The position numbers and the translations under genes are program-made. A stretch of 64,000 nt of DNA from Vulcanimicrobium alpinum (GTDB taxonomy: Bacteria > Vulcanimicrobiota > Vulcanimicrobiia > Vulcanimicrobiales > Vulcanimicrobiaceae): the NCBI RefSeq assembly GCF_027923555.1, contig NZ_AP025523.1, forward strand, positions 1,740,484 through 1,804,483, given 5' to 3'. Under the pieces are notes generated by a model. It saw nothing but the letters and a program-made list of their open reading frames with translations, was not told the origin of the DNA and made no database searches. This document shows positions 25,964 to 35,559 of the stretch, one piece after another. Position 1 is the first letter of the stretch; each line of letters starts with the position of its first letter.

Positions 25964-26916
25964 CGCGCCGACTCCGGTTTGCCGAAGAGTCCGGCGGGAC
26001 GGAACACGATGACGATCACCATCACGATGAAGATCAGCGTCGTCGAGATCGGCGGGAACACGACCGCGCCGATCGTCTGCAGCAGTCCGAGCGCGAACCC
26101 GGCGACGATCGAGCCCACGATCGATCCCAAACCGCCGATGACGACGATCGCGAAGGTATAGATGATGATCGTGTCGCCCATGTTCGGCTGCACGTTGGTC
26201 TGCGGCGCGTTCAGGACGCCGGCGAGCGCCGCGAGCGCGATCCCGACGCCGAACGTGATCGTCACCAGCCGGCGCACGTCGATGCCGAGCGCCCGCACGA
26301 GAACCGGGTTCTCGGTCGCGGCGCGGATCCGCGCGCCGATCGGCGTGCGTTCGACGATGAACCATGCCAGCGCGCACACGATCAGCGAGATCACGATGAC
26401 AAAGAGCTTGTAGGTCGGATAGAGGGTGAAACCGATGTTGGTGACGCCCGCGAGCACCGGCGGCGTCGCGAACGGCGAGCCGAGCGGACCGGCGGCGAGC
26501 CGCATCAGATCCTCGATGATCAGCACGAGCGCGAAGGTCAGCAGCAGGCTGTAGATCGGATCGAGACCGTAGAGGCGGCGCAGCAGCGTCACCTCGAGCA
26601 GGATGCCGAACAGCCCGACGACCGCCGGCGCGATCAGCAGCGAGGCGAAGAACCAGACTTGCGCGGCGTTCGGATCGGCGACGCGCGCGTTGACGAACTG
26701 CGCGCCGTAGTAGGTGGCAAACGCGCCCAGCATGTACATCGCGCCGTGCGCGAAGTTCACGACGCGCAGCATCCCGAAGATCACCGACAGACCCAAAGCG
26801 AGCAGCGCGTAGAACGCGCCGCTCGCCAGGCCGTTGAAGATCTGGGTGAGGAGGTAGTCCGGACTCAGACTACCAGTCCTTCTTGCACGTCGATTGCGAT
26901 TCGGGGCGGAACGCAC
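25960..26916 (-). CDS. livH: branched-chain amino acid-type ABC permease LivH
   Basis: About 300 aa permease: IFNGLASGAFYALLALGLS, GMLRVVNFAHGAMYMLGAF, RAATENPVLVRALGIDVRR and a GGLGSIVGSIVAGFALG tail. Start uncertain: GTG 26916 gives an extra 18 basic residues overlapping livK by 47 bases. A CTG at 26868 with AGAAGGA upstream would start at SPDYLL, closer to the usual N-terminus. Confidence 0.88.
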   Translation of the reverse strand: MRSAPNRNRRARRTGSLSPDYLLTQIFNGLASGAFYALLALGLSVIFGMLRVVNFAHGAMYMLGAFATYYGAQFVNARVADPNAAQVWFFASLLIAPAVVGLFGILLEVTLLRRLYGLDPIYSLLLTFALVLIIEDLMRLAAGPLGSPFATPPVLAGVTNIGFTLYPTYKLFVIVISLIVCALAWFIVERTPIGARIRAATENPVLVRALGIDVRRLVTITFGVGIALAALAGVLNAPQTNVQPNMGDTIIIYTFAIVVIGGLGSIVGSIVAGFALGLLQTIGAVVFPPISTTLIFIVMVIVIVFRPAGLFGKPESAR

Positions 26917-28084
26917 GGCTCGGCGGGATCGTCTGGACGATCTTGAACCACCCGTGCGGCTCCTTGATCTTGTCCTTCGAGAGCACGTCGACGACGTACA
27001 TCTCGTGGGTCACGCGATGGTCGCGCGCGCGCCATTCGCCGGCGTGCGCGTAGAAGTCGTTGAACTGCCGGCCGTCGAGGTACTTTACGATCGCGTCGGC
27101 GTCGGTCGTGCCGGCGGCCTTCACCGCGTTGAGCCACTGCGTCGTCGCCGAGTAGTCGGCGGCCTGAATGTCGGTGGGACGGAGCCCGTGCATCGCTTTC
27201 GCGTACCGGTCGGCCCATTTGCGCGCCGCCGCGTCTTCGTTCCAATACCACGACGTCGTGATGCGCGAACCGGCGAACACGTCGGGGAGGGCGTCGACGT
27301 CGGAGAGGAACAGCAGGCCGACGGCGATCTTCATCTGCTTGTCGAGCTGAAATTGCTTGGCAGCCTTCATGCTGTTGACCGTGTCGGCGCCGGCGTTGAG
27401 CAGGCCGAGCACGTCGGGGTGCGCGTTCTTCGCCGCAATCATGTACGACGAGAAGTCGGTCGTGCCCAGCGGCATCTTATCGGAGTGGACGAACTCGCCG
27501 CCCTTGCGCTGCACCGCATCGGTGAAGTCGGTGAGCATCTGCGCGCCGAATGCGTAGTCGGGGACGATCCCGTACCACTTCTTCCCGCCGCTCGCGGTGA
27601 TGTTCGCGCCGGTCGAGTTCGCCAGCGCGTAGGTGTCGTACGCGTAGTGATAGGTGTACTTGTTGCAGTTCGCGCCGGTCAGCGCCGACGACGCGCCGCC
27701 GGTGACGATGGCGAGCTTGTGCTTGTCCTTGGCGACGCCGGCGACCGCGATCGCGGTGGCGGAGTTCGTCATGTCGAGCGCGAGCTCGGCACCGCTGTCG
27801 TATTCTTCGCGCGCTTTCGCCTGCGCGACCGGGCCTTGATTGCGGTGGTCGACGACATCGACGATGATCTGACGTCCGAGGACCTTCCCGCCGAAGTCGT
27901 CCACCGCCATCTTCACGGCCTCGACGGCGCCGGGGCCGGCGAGCGCGGCATACACACCGCTCATGTCGGTGATCAGTGCGATCTTGATTGGGCCGCTGTC
28001 GGCGGCCCGTGCAGGCGGTACCGAGAACGATGACGACAGCAGCGCGACCGCGAGCGCTGCCGGGACGGATCGGGAAAAGCGCAT
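26870..28084 (-). CDS. livK: ABC transporter substrate-binding protein (LivK-like)
   Basis: 404 aa. Signal peptide (RFSRSVPAALAVALLSSSFS...ARA) then a type I periplasmic-binding fold: IKIALITDMSGVYAALAGPG, EYDSGAELALDMTNSATAIAV, WYGIVPDYAFGAQM, LLNAGADTVNSMKAAKQF. First gene of livK-livH-livM-FAH-secreted protein. The ATPases livG/livF are 10 kb away; no others are in the window. Ligand not predictable. Confidence 0.92.
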   Translation of the reverse strand: MRFSRSVPAALAVALLSSSFSVPPARAADSGPIKIALITDMSGVYAALAGPGAVEAVKMAVDDFGGKVLGRQIIVDVVDHRNQGPVAQAKAREEYDSGAELALDMTNSATAIAVAGVAKDKHKLAIVTGGASSALTGANCNKYTYHYAYDTYALANSTGANITASGGKKWYGIVPDYAFGAQMLTDFTDAVQRKGGEFVHSDKMPLGTTDFSSYMIAAKNAHPDVLGLLNAGADTVNSMKAAKQFQLDKQMKIAVGLLFLSDVDALPDVFAGSRITTSWYWNEDAAARKWADRYAKAMHGLRPTDIQAADYSATTQWLNAVKAAGTTDADAIVKYLDGRQFNDFYAHAGEWRARDHRVTHEMYVVDVLSKDKIKEPHGWFKIVQTIPPSRAFRPESQSTCKKDW

Positions 28085-28222
28085 CGGACCTACCTCGTAG
28101 GCGGGGGCGAAGTTGCGCCGTCGTTAGGTGTCGGAGCCCTCGTTCCTTCGCGCGGGGAAGGAAATATCGTTCATCGCTCCGCTTCGGGACGGCATTCGCG
28201 TGCCGGCGCAGAAGTCGGGTCG

Positions 28223-29128
28223 ATGCGGTATTTCGACGAGGAACGCGTGCGTGCGCTGCTGCGCTGGGACGAACTCGTCGCCGCGATGGAGGACGCGCTC
28301 GTCGCCTTCTCCGGGGGGCGCGTGCAGCAGCCGGTGCGGCAGGTGTTGACCGTCGAGGAGAACGCGCGCTACCTCGGGGTCATGCCCGCGATCGCGCCCG
28401 ACGCAATGGGCGTCAAACTGGTGACGTTCTACCCGGCGAACGCCGGGACGAGCGTCCCGACCCACATGGCGATGGTGCTGCTGTTCCGTCCCGACACCGG
28501 GGAACCGGTAGCGGTGATGGACGGCCGGCTCATCACCGAGATGCGCACGGCCGCCGTCTCCGCGGCGGTGACGAAGCGGCTCGCGTCGCCCGGCGCCCGC
28601 GTCCTCGCGATTCTCGGGAGCGGCGTGCAGGCGGTCTCGCATCTCGAAGTCCTGAGGACGATCCGGCCGTTCGACGAGGTGCGGGTGTGGAGCCGCACGC
28701 CGGAGCACGCGCGCCGATTCGCAGCCGAGCACGGCGCGGTCGCGACCGACGCGGAGAGCGCCGTGCGCGGTGCGGACGTCGTCGTGGTCGCGACCAGCGC
28801 GCGCGAGCCGGTGCTCGTCGGCGCGTGGCTGAAGCCCGGCGCGCACGTGAATGCCGTCGGCGCATGCCGTCCGACTTGGCGCGAACTCGACGACGACGCG
28901 ATGGCGAACGTGCTCGTCGTCGACTCACGCGAAGCCGTGCTCGTCGAAGCGGGAGACGTGATCCTCTCGCACGCGTCGATCTACGCAGAGGCCGGCGAGA
29001 TCATCGCCGGCACCAAAGCGGCACCGGCTTCCGAGACGACGATCTTCAAATCGGTCGGGATCGCGATCGAAGACGTCGCGTCGGCCGCACTGATCGCGGC
29101 GCGCGCGGCGCGGGCCGCCCCCGTCTGA
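28223..29128 (+). CDS. ornithine cyclodeaminase/mu-crystallin family protein
   Basis: 301 aa NAD(P)-dependent enzyme: MDGRLITEMRTAAVSAAVT, Rossmann motif ILGSGVQAVSHLEVL, WSRTPEHARRFA, HVNAVGACRPTWREL, and GIAIEDVASA. The family includes ornithine cyclodeaminase, alanine dehydrogenase and ketimine reductases; residues do not decide among them. Divergent from livK with a 138-base gap in which no clear promoter was found. Confidence 0.88.
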   Translation: MRYFDEERVRALLRWDELVAAMEDALVAFSGGRVQQPVRQVLTVEENARYLGVMPAIAPDAMGVKLVTFYPANAGTSVPTHMAMVLLFRPDTGEPVAVMDGRLITEMRTAAVSAAVTKRLASPGARVLAILGSGVQAVSHLEVLRTIRPFDEVRVWSRTPEHARRFAAEHGAVATDAESAVRGADVVVVATSAREPVLVGAWLKPGAHVNAVGACRPTWRELDDDAMANVLVVDSREAVLVEAGDVILSHASIYAEAGEIIAGTKAAPASETTIFKSVGIAIEDVASAALIAARAARAAPV

Positions 29129-29131
29129 GCG

Positions 29132-30493
29132 CTACGACGCCGGCATGATCCCCATGCCGCGCGGCCCCGGTTCTTCTTCTCCCGCGTCGACGCGGAACGG
29201 CGGGTACGCGTCGTGCATCAGCGTCACGTACGTGACGACGCGGATCACCCAGCGGTTGAGTCCGAGCACGAGGTCGAACAGCCCGCTCGGATAGCGCCCG
29301 GTGACCGCGATCGCGATGCCCGCAACGAGCACGAGCAATTGCAGGAGGCCGCCGCGCGACTGCATCGCTCCGGCGCCGGAGGCGTCGACGTACCACCACG
29401 TTCCGCTGAAGATCGCCAGGATGAGATAGTGCGGGATCGCCAGCAGCCACCACTTGATCAGCGCCGTGCCGCGCGAGAGATGCTGCGGATAGGCGACGGC
29501 GAGGTGCGCCGGATAATCGGCATCGAGCAGGCTGAACGGCGGATAGCGATCGGTGCCCAGCGCGCTGTACGCGTAGAAGCCGACGCGCCAATTCCATCGC
29601 AGGATCCCGACGTTCGTCGCGAAGAGCGGCGCGGGATAGCGCCCGGTGGCGAGAATCGCCGCGAACGCGAAGACCGTGAGGACGCCGAACGCGATCCAGA
29701 GCAAGAACAGGATCGCCGCGTGCGGGATCGCGAGGAACCACTTCACCACCCACAGCCATCGGCTCAGCGGCTCCGTGAGGTGGCCGTCGAGCGCGACCGG
29801 ATAGACGGACGGTCCGGGCGAGGCGACGGGCAGCGGGATCATCCCGCCGTAGAGGATCGTCAGCAGCGCGAGCGCCGTGCCGATCGCACCTATGACCATC
29901 AGCACCGCGGCAAGCGCGTTGAGCCAGTCCGCTTTGAACCCGGTTGTCAGCGAGACGTCGACCAGCGGAGCGGCGTCGGCGTTCATCACCACCAGCATCC
30001 AGCGGCCGGGACGCACCCGCCAGTCGAGGAGCTGCGGCCCTCGGCCGCTCGAGCGGACCTCCCACAGGCCGCGCTGGTCGGGCGGGCTGGGACGCACGAG
30101 GGGTCCCGCGTTGCGCACCACGGTCGCGGCGGAATCCTCGCGGCCGCTACGCACGACTTGGTAGGGGACGCCGGCCAAGTACTGCTGGACGTCGGCTTCG
30201 CGGCCGATCCCGACGAAGATCGCGCCGCCGCTCTCGCTGCGGACGCGCACGCGGATCGCGCCCATTCGCTGCCCGCCCAGCGCCCCGAGCACGCCCGGCG
30301 GCGGGGCGACGTCGAAGCGCGGCGACGCGAGCGCATACGCCGCCGTCGTGTAGCGCTGCTGCGGCGTGGCGCGGAACCCGCTCTCGTCGCGCGGTGCGGC
30401 GACGAGCGCGAGGCCCGGCACGAGCATCAGCAACGACGCGCAGCCCAAAACGCTTCCGGCCAACAGGACGGCGATTTTCCGGCGTTCGCTCAC
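29132..30493 (-). CDS. membrane protein with two DUF4389 domains
   Basis: 453 aa, GTG start. One N-terminal membrane helix, an extracytoplasmic domain (about residues 40-195), another helix, then two copies of a DUF4389-like unit, each with RYPxxLF, W.W.V and YPPF signatures (GRYPAPLFATNVGILRWNWR; GRYPSGLFDLVLGLNRWVIR). Similar proteins occur widely in actinobacteria; function unknown. Stands alone between convergent and same-strand neighbours. Confidence 0.8.
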   Translation of the reverse strand: MSERRKIAVLLAGSVLGCASLLMLVPGLALVAAPRDESGFRATPQQRYTTAAYALASPRFDVAPPPGVLGALGGQRMGAIRVRVRSESGGAIFVGIGREADVQQYLAGVPYQVVRSGREDSAATVVRNAGPLVRPSPPDQRGLWEVRSSGRGPQLLDWRVRPGRWMLVVMNADAAPLVDVSLTTGFKADWLNALAAVLMVIGAIGTALALLTILYGGMIPLPVASPGPSVYPVALDGHLTEPLSRWLWVVKWFLAIPHAAILFLLWIAFGVLTVFAFAAILATGRYPAPLFATNVGILRWNWRVGFYAYSALGTDRYPPFSLLDADYPAHLAVAYPQHLSRGTALIKWWLLAIPHYLILAIFSGTWWYVDASGAGAMQSRGGLLQLLVLVAGIAIAVTGRYPSGLFDLVLGLNRWVIRVVTYVTLMHDAYPPFRVDAGEEEPGPRGMGIMPAS

Positions 30494-30564
30494 GACTGGG
30501 TCCCTCCACGACGAACCCGCCGGCGTTACGGTATCGCGACGATGCGAAGGCGGCGTGAATCTTA

Positions 30565-33500
30565 TTACGGGGAGGTGAGGACGGCGCCGTGCGTCGCCTG
30601 ATACTCCTGGAGCGACTTGGGCGGCCCGGCTTCGGATTCGAGGGCGGTGACCAGCGCGCGTGCGGTGTCGAGCGAGGTCAGCGAGGCGATCGAGGCCTCG
30701 ACGGCGGCGCGGCGGATGCGGTAGTTGTCCGTCTGGCTGCGGCTGCTTTTAAAGTCGTTGATCACCAGGTCGACCGTGCGACGGCCGATGACGTCGAGGA
30801 CGCTCGGCGACGGATCGCCGATCTTGTTGACGCGCTCGGCAGCGATCCCGTGCGCGGTGAGCAGCTCGTGCGTCCCCGGCGTCGCGACCAGCGTGTGGCC
30901 GAGCGCCACGAGCCGGCGCATCAAGTCGACGGCGTCGGGCTTTTCTTCGTCGCTCACGGAGACGAGGACGCGTCCGCCTTCGCGCGGCAGCCGGATCCCC
31001 GCGCCGACGAAGCCTTTGCGCAGCGCGCCGGCGTACGTTTCGTCGATCCCGAGGACCTCGCCGGTCGATTTCATCTCGGGACCGAGGATCGTCTCGACGC
31101 CGCGCATCTTTGCAAACGAGAACACCGGGACTTTGACGACGACGTAGTCGGGCCGCGGCCGCAGGCCCGTCCCCCACGGCATGTCGCGCAGCCGCTCGCC
31201 CAGCGCGATTCGCGTCGCCGCCGCGACGAGGTTGATCCCGGTCGCCTTCGAGATGATCGGGACCGTGCGCGACGCGCGCGGGTTCGCCTCGAGGATGAGC
31301 AGCTCGTCGGTCCCCTCGGGGATCACGAACTGGATATTGATGAGGCCGCGAATCCCGAGCTCGCGCGCGATCGCTTCGGTGACCGCGACGATCCGTGCTT
31401 CCATCGTATCGCTGACGGTCTGCGTCGGATAGACGCTGATCGAGTCGCCGGAGTGAATCCCGGCGCGCTCGACGTGCTCGAAGATCCCGGGGATCAGGAT
31501 GTCGTCGCCGTCGAACGCAGCGTCGACCTCGACCTCGCGCCCCCGCATGTACTTGTCGACGAGCAGCGGCGCGCCGGCGGTGATCGGCGGCGCCGACTCG
31601 ACGTACGACGCCAACTGGCCTTCGTTGTAGACGATCTCCATGCCGCGCCCGCCGAGAACATACGACGGCCGGACCAAGACCGGAAACCCGATCTCGCGCG
31701 CGATCGCGCGCGCTTCGCGGAACGTCTTCGCGGCGTGGCCTTTGGGCCGCGCGACGCCGAGCTTCTCCAGCGCCGCGTCGAATTTCTCGCGGTCTTCCGC
31801 CATGTCGAGCGAGCGCTGGTCGCTGCCGACGATCGCGATCCCGCGCCGGCTCAGCTCGCCGGCGAGGTTGATCGCGGTCTGACCGCCGAACGCCAGCATC
31901 ACGCCGCGCGCGTTCGTCGCGCGCGCCGTGGCCTCGACTTCGTCGGGACCCGGCGGCTCGAAGACGAGGACGTCGGAGATATCGAAATCGGTCGAGACCG
32001 TCTCGGGATTGTTGTTGATGACGACGGCCGCGCGGCCGGCCGCGCGCAGCGCCCAGGCGGCGTGCACGCACGAGTAGTCGAACTCGATCCCTTGCCCGAT
32101 GCGGATCGGACCGCTGCCGACGACGACGACCGCTTCGCGCTGCGGCGGCCGCATCTCATCCTGCTCGTATCGCGAGAGGTAGTAGTACGGCGAACTCGCC
32201 GGAAATTCGGCGGCCGCGGTATCGACCATGCGGAATTGCCCGCGTTCTGTCGGATCGTGCGCGAGTTCGCCGCCGAAGAGCGCGTTGATCCCGCGCGCGC
32301 CGTAGCCGTTCTCGAACGCGCGCCGCACGAGCGCCGGTTCGGGCTGTTCGAAGAGCGGCCCGGCGGCGCGCAGCGCGCGGAACTCGTCCTCGAGCGCGAC
32401 CAGCCCGGCGAACTCGTACAGCCAGAAGCCGTCGATCGCCGAGAGCGCGCGCAGTTCGTTGACGCTGCGGCCGCGGCGCAGCAGCTCGCAGACGGCGAAG
32501 AGGCGCTCGTGCGTCGCGGTGACGAGGATCCGTTCCAGTTCGTCGTCGCTCCACTCGGCGAACGCGCCGCCGGTGAGCGTTTCGAATTTCAGATCGAGGC
32601 CGCGGACCGCTTTCATGAGCGCGGCAGTGAACGTACGCCCGATCCCCATCGCCTCACCGGTCGACTTCATCTGCGTCCCCAGGCGCGTGTCGGCGAGCGG
32701 GAACTTGTCGAACGGCCAGCGCGGAAACTTCACCACGCAGTAGTCGAGCGTCGGTTCGTAGGCGGCTTTCGTGCGGCCGCCGGTGACGGGGTTGGGGATC
32801 TCGTCGAGCGTTTGGCCGAGCGCGATCTTCGTCGAGATCTTCGCGATCGGGTATCCGGTCGCTTTCGACGCCAGCGCCGAACTGCGCGAGACGCGCGGGT
32901 TCACCTCGATGATCTGGTACTCGGGCCGGTCGGGGTGCAGCGCGAACTGGATGTTGCAGCCGCCCTGCACGTTGAGCGCGCGGATAACGTTGATGCTCGC
33001 CGTGCGCAGCATCTGGTAATCGAGATCGGAGAGCGTCTGCGAGGGCGCGACGACGATCGAGTCGCCGGTGTGCACCCCGACGGGATCGATGTTCTCCATG
33101 TTGCAGACGATGATGCAGTTGCCAACGCGGTCGCGCAGGACTTCGTACTCGATCTCTTTCCAGCCGAGCAGCGACGTTTCCACCAGCGCCTGATGGATCA
33201 GCGAGGCTTCCAGCCCCGTCTGCAGCGTCGCGCGGAGTTCGGCCTCGTCGCGAACGATGCCGCCGCCGGTCCCGCCGAGCGTGTACGCCGGACGAACGAC
33301 CAGCGGGTAGCCCATCTCGCTCGCGAAGCCGACCCCCGATTCGACGTCGGTGACGATCAGCGACTGCGGCACCGGCTCGCCGATCTCGAGCATCTTGGCC
33401 TTGAAGCGTTCGCGGTCTTCGGCGAGCTTGATCGTGTCGAGCGGCGTCCCCAGCAATTCCACGCCGTACTTCTCGATCACGCCCGCGTCGGCGAGTTCGA

Positions 33501-33786
33501 CCGCGAGGTTGAGGCCGGTTTGACCGCCGAGCGTCGGCAGGAGCGCGTCCGGCCGCTCGCGCGCGATGATCTTTTCGACCGACGCCACGGTGAGCGGCTC
33601 GAGGTACACGGCGTCCGCGATCTCGGGGTCGGTCATGATCGTCGCCGGGTTCGAATTGACGAGGACGACCCGGTGGCCTTCCTCGCGAATCGCGCGGCAC
33701 GCCTGGACTCCGGCGTAATCGAATTCGGCCGCCTGCCCGATGACGATCGGGCCGGAGCCGATCACCATGATCGTTCGCCGGGGCAT
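30565..33786 (-). CDS. carB: carbamoyl-phosphate synthase large subunit
   Basis: 1073 aa, exactly the family's length, from ATG 33786 (MPRRTIMVIGSGPIVIGQAAEFDY). Two ATP-grasp halves, the second opening at VVVGSGPIRIGQGIEFDYSC, then a C-terminal MGS-like domain (LVATPGTHELLTAHGIA). Combines bicarbonate, ammonia and ATP into carbamoyl phosphate for pyrimidine and arginine synthesis. Its partner carA lies 17 kb away in the pyr operon. A GTG at 33825 would add 13 unusual residues. Confidence 0.96.
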   Translation of the reverse strand: MPRRTIMVIGSGPIVIGQAAEFDYAGVQACRAIREEGHRVVLVNSNPATIMTDPEIADAVYLEPLTVASVEKIIARERPDALLPTLGGQTGLNLAVELADAGVIEKYGVELLGTPLDTIKLAEDRERFKAKMLEIGEPVPQSLIVTDVESGVGFASEMGYPLVVRPAYTLGGTGGGIVRDEAELRATLQTGLEASLIHQALVETSLLGWKEIEYEVLRDRVGNCIIVCNMENIDPVGVHTGDSIVVAPSQTLSDLDYQMLRTASINVIRALNVQGGCNIQFALHPDRPEYQIIEVNPRVSRSSALASKATGYPIAKISTKIALGQTLDEIPNPVTGGRTKAAYEPTLDYCVVKFPRWPFDKFPLADTRLGTQMKSTGEAMGIGRTFTAALMKAVRGLDLKFETLTGGAFAEWSDDELERILVTATHERLFAVCELLRRGRSVNELRALSAIDGFWLYEFAGLVALEDEFRALRAAGPLFEQPEPALVRRAFENGYGARGINALFGGELAHDPTERGQFRMVDTAAAEFPASSPYYYLSRYEQDEMRPPQREAVVVVGSGPIRIGQGIEFDYSCVHAAWALRAAGRAAVVINNNPETVSTDFDISDVLVFEPPGPDEVEATARATNARGVMLAFGGQTAINLAGELSRRGIAIVGSDQRSLDMAEDREKFDAALEKLGVARPKGHAAKTFREARAIAREIGFPVLVRPSYVLGGRGMEIVYNEGQLASYVESAPPITAGAPLLVDKYMRGREVEVDAAFDGDDILIPGIFEHVERAGIHSGDSISVYPTQTVSDTMEARIVAVTEAIARELGIRGLINIQFVIPEGTDELLILEANPRASRTVPIISKATGINLVAAATRIALGERLRDMPWGTGLRPRPDYVVVKVPVFSFAKMRGVETILGPEMKSTGEVLGIDETYAGALRKGFVGAGIRLPREGGRVLVSVSDEEKPDAVDLMRRLVALGHTLVATPGTHELLTAHGIAAERVNKIGDPSPSVLDVIGRRTVDLVINDFKSSRSQTDNYRIRRAAVEASIASLTSLDTARALVTALESEAGPPKSLQEYQATHGAVLTSP

Positions 33787-33839
33787 CCTGCCCAGGATAC
33801 GTCCGCCCGGACCGAGGTCCTTCACCCGGGCGGCTGCTT

Positions 33840-33882
33840 CTGCCGGAGCCGGCAGTTTAGCCTCGCACTAATTCGCCCTCAA
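33840..33882 (-). promoter_or_regulatory. predicted carB promoter with palindrome at the transcript start
   Basis: Minus strand TTGAGG (33882-33877), 17-base spacer, TAAACT (33859-33854). A perfect palindrome, CTGCCGG-CT-CCGGCAG (33855-33840), overlaps the edge of the -10 box and the expected start site, the position of a repressor operator or a 5'-end hairpin. Confidence 0.5.
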
Positions 33883-33916
33883 CGTCATCGTAAGACTGTT
33901 GTCGGGCATTGGGAGC

Positions 33917-35503
33917 ATGCGTCCTGCTCGAGCGTTCGCTGCCGCCGTTGCGGCAGCGTTCCTTTCCGCTTGCAACAACTCCAACGGCGGCGCGACCGCC
34001 GGGCTGCTGGGGCCTAACGTCCCGCCCACCCAGATCACGCCGCAGGCCGGCCTGCGGTCGAAGATCGGACACATCATCGTCATCTCGCAGGAGAACTGGG
34101 GCTTCGACGGCCTCTACTCGCGCTATCCCGGCGCGAACGGCTCGAGCGGCGCGCTGACGCTGCTGCAGGTCGACGCAAACGGCAACACGATCGCGACGCT
34201 GCCGCAGCCGCTGATCGGCGGGAAGCCCGATGCGCGCTTCCGGCAAACCTGCCGGCACAGGCCTTCGACATGTCGGGGTACGTTCCGCCGGCATCGACGA
34301 CGTTCACCGGCGATCCCAACCATAATTTCTACATCCAGCAGTATCAGATCGACGGCGCGCCGATCACCGCGGCGCAGCCGGGCGCGGGCGGCAAGATGGA
34401 CCGCTATCTCGCGCTCGCGAACGTCCCCGGCGACGGCACGCAGGGCGGTCTTCCCATGGGTCAATACGACGTGACGAACCTGCCCGAGGGGAAGATCGCG
34501 CAGCAGTTCGTGCTCGCGGACAACTCCCGTTAGAGCGCGTTCGGCGGCTCGTTCATCAACAACATGTGGCTGTTCTGCGCGTGCACGGGGGTGTATCCCG
34601 TCGCGCAAGCGCCGGCGTCGATCGTCGAGAAGCTCGACGTCACCGGGAATCCGATCGCGCTCGGCAGCCCCGAAGGGCGGTTGACGCCCGACGGCTACGC
34701 ACGTGAACACGATGTTCCCGTACAACTATCCGCAGACGCCGGGGAAGACGCCGGGCGATCCGACGAGCCTGCTTCCCGTGCAGACGTTCAAGACGATTGG
34801 CGACGAAATGACCGCCGCGAGCGTGAGCTGGAAATGGTACGCCGGCGGCCTCAACAACGCGCACGCCGGAACGCCGGATTCAACGTACCAGGCGCACCAT
34901 CAGGCGCCGTTGTTCTTCGCGAACTACGCGCCGGGGACGCCCGGCGCGCAGCACGTCGCCGACGAGTCCGCGTTCCTCACCGACCTCGCGTCGGGGAATC
35001 TCCCCGCGGTTTCCTTCGTCAAGAACCTCGGCGCGAACAACGAACATCCCGGCTACACCAACCTGCTGACCGGACAGATGTACACGGCGAATCTCGTCAA
35101 CCAGATCATGATGAGCCCGGTGTGGAAAGACGCGCTCGTCATGATCTTCTATGATGAAGCGGGCGGTCATTACGATCACGTGCCGCCGGTGCCGGTCGAC
35201 CGCTGGGGCCCGTCGACCCGCGTCCCCGCGCTGATCGTCTCGCCGTGGGCGCAGCACGGCGTCGTCGACCACACGAATTATGAGGTCGTCTCGATCCTCT
35301 CCACGATCGAGGCGCGCTTCGGGCTGGCGCCGCTCGGATCGCGCGATGCGGCCGCGGCACCGTTCTACGGTGCGCTCAACTTCAACCAACCGGTTGCGCA
35401 AGCGATGGCGCGCCGTCCGCTCAACATCGAGCAGGCACCTCCGCCGCCGCCGAAACCGTTCTCGCGCACCGGACACTATCCGGTCACCGAACTCGACGAC
35501 TGA
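33917..35503 (+). pseudogene. phosphoesterase-family (acid phosphatase/phospholipase C-like) lipoprotein, disrupted
   Basis: Reads as one protein of about 530 residues across three frames. It starts with a lipoprotein-like signal (AAAVAAAFLSACNN) and SKIGHIIVISQENWGFDGLY; ends with IFYDEAGGHYDHVPPV, PALIVSPWAQ and VSILSTIEARFGL, typical of the PF04185 phosphoesterase family. Lesions: loss of a C near 34240, an in-frame TAG at about 34531, and an extra base near 34701 that restores the frame. Not expressed as a full protein unless these are sequencing errors. Confidence 0.85.
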
Positions 35504-35559
35504 CGCGCGGCCGCGCCGCGCGAGAGGAGAACGCACCGCCCCGGCCGCAGGCCGGGGCG

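Noticed and set aside
34703-35503. Independent short phosphoesterase gene
   Set aside because: The preceding frames supply the missing N-terminus and motifs in order, so it is one broken gene.
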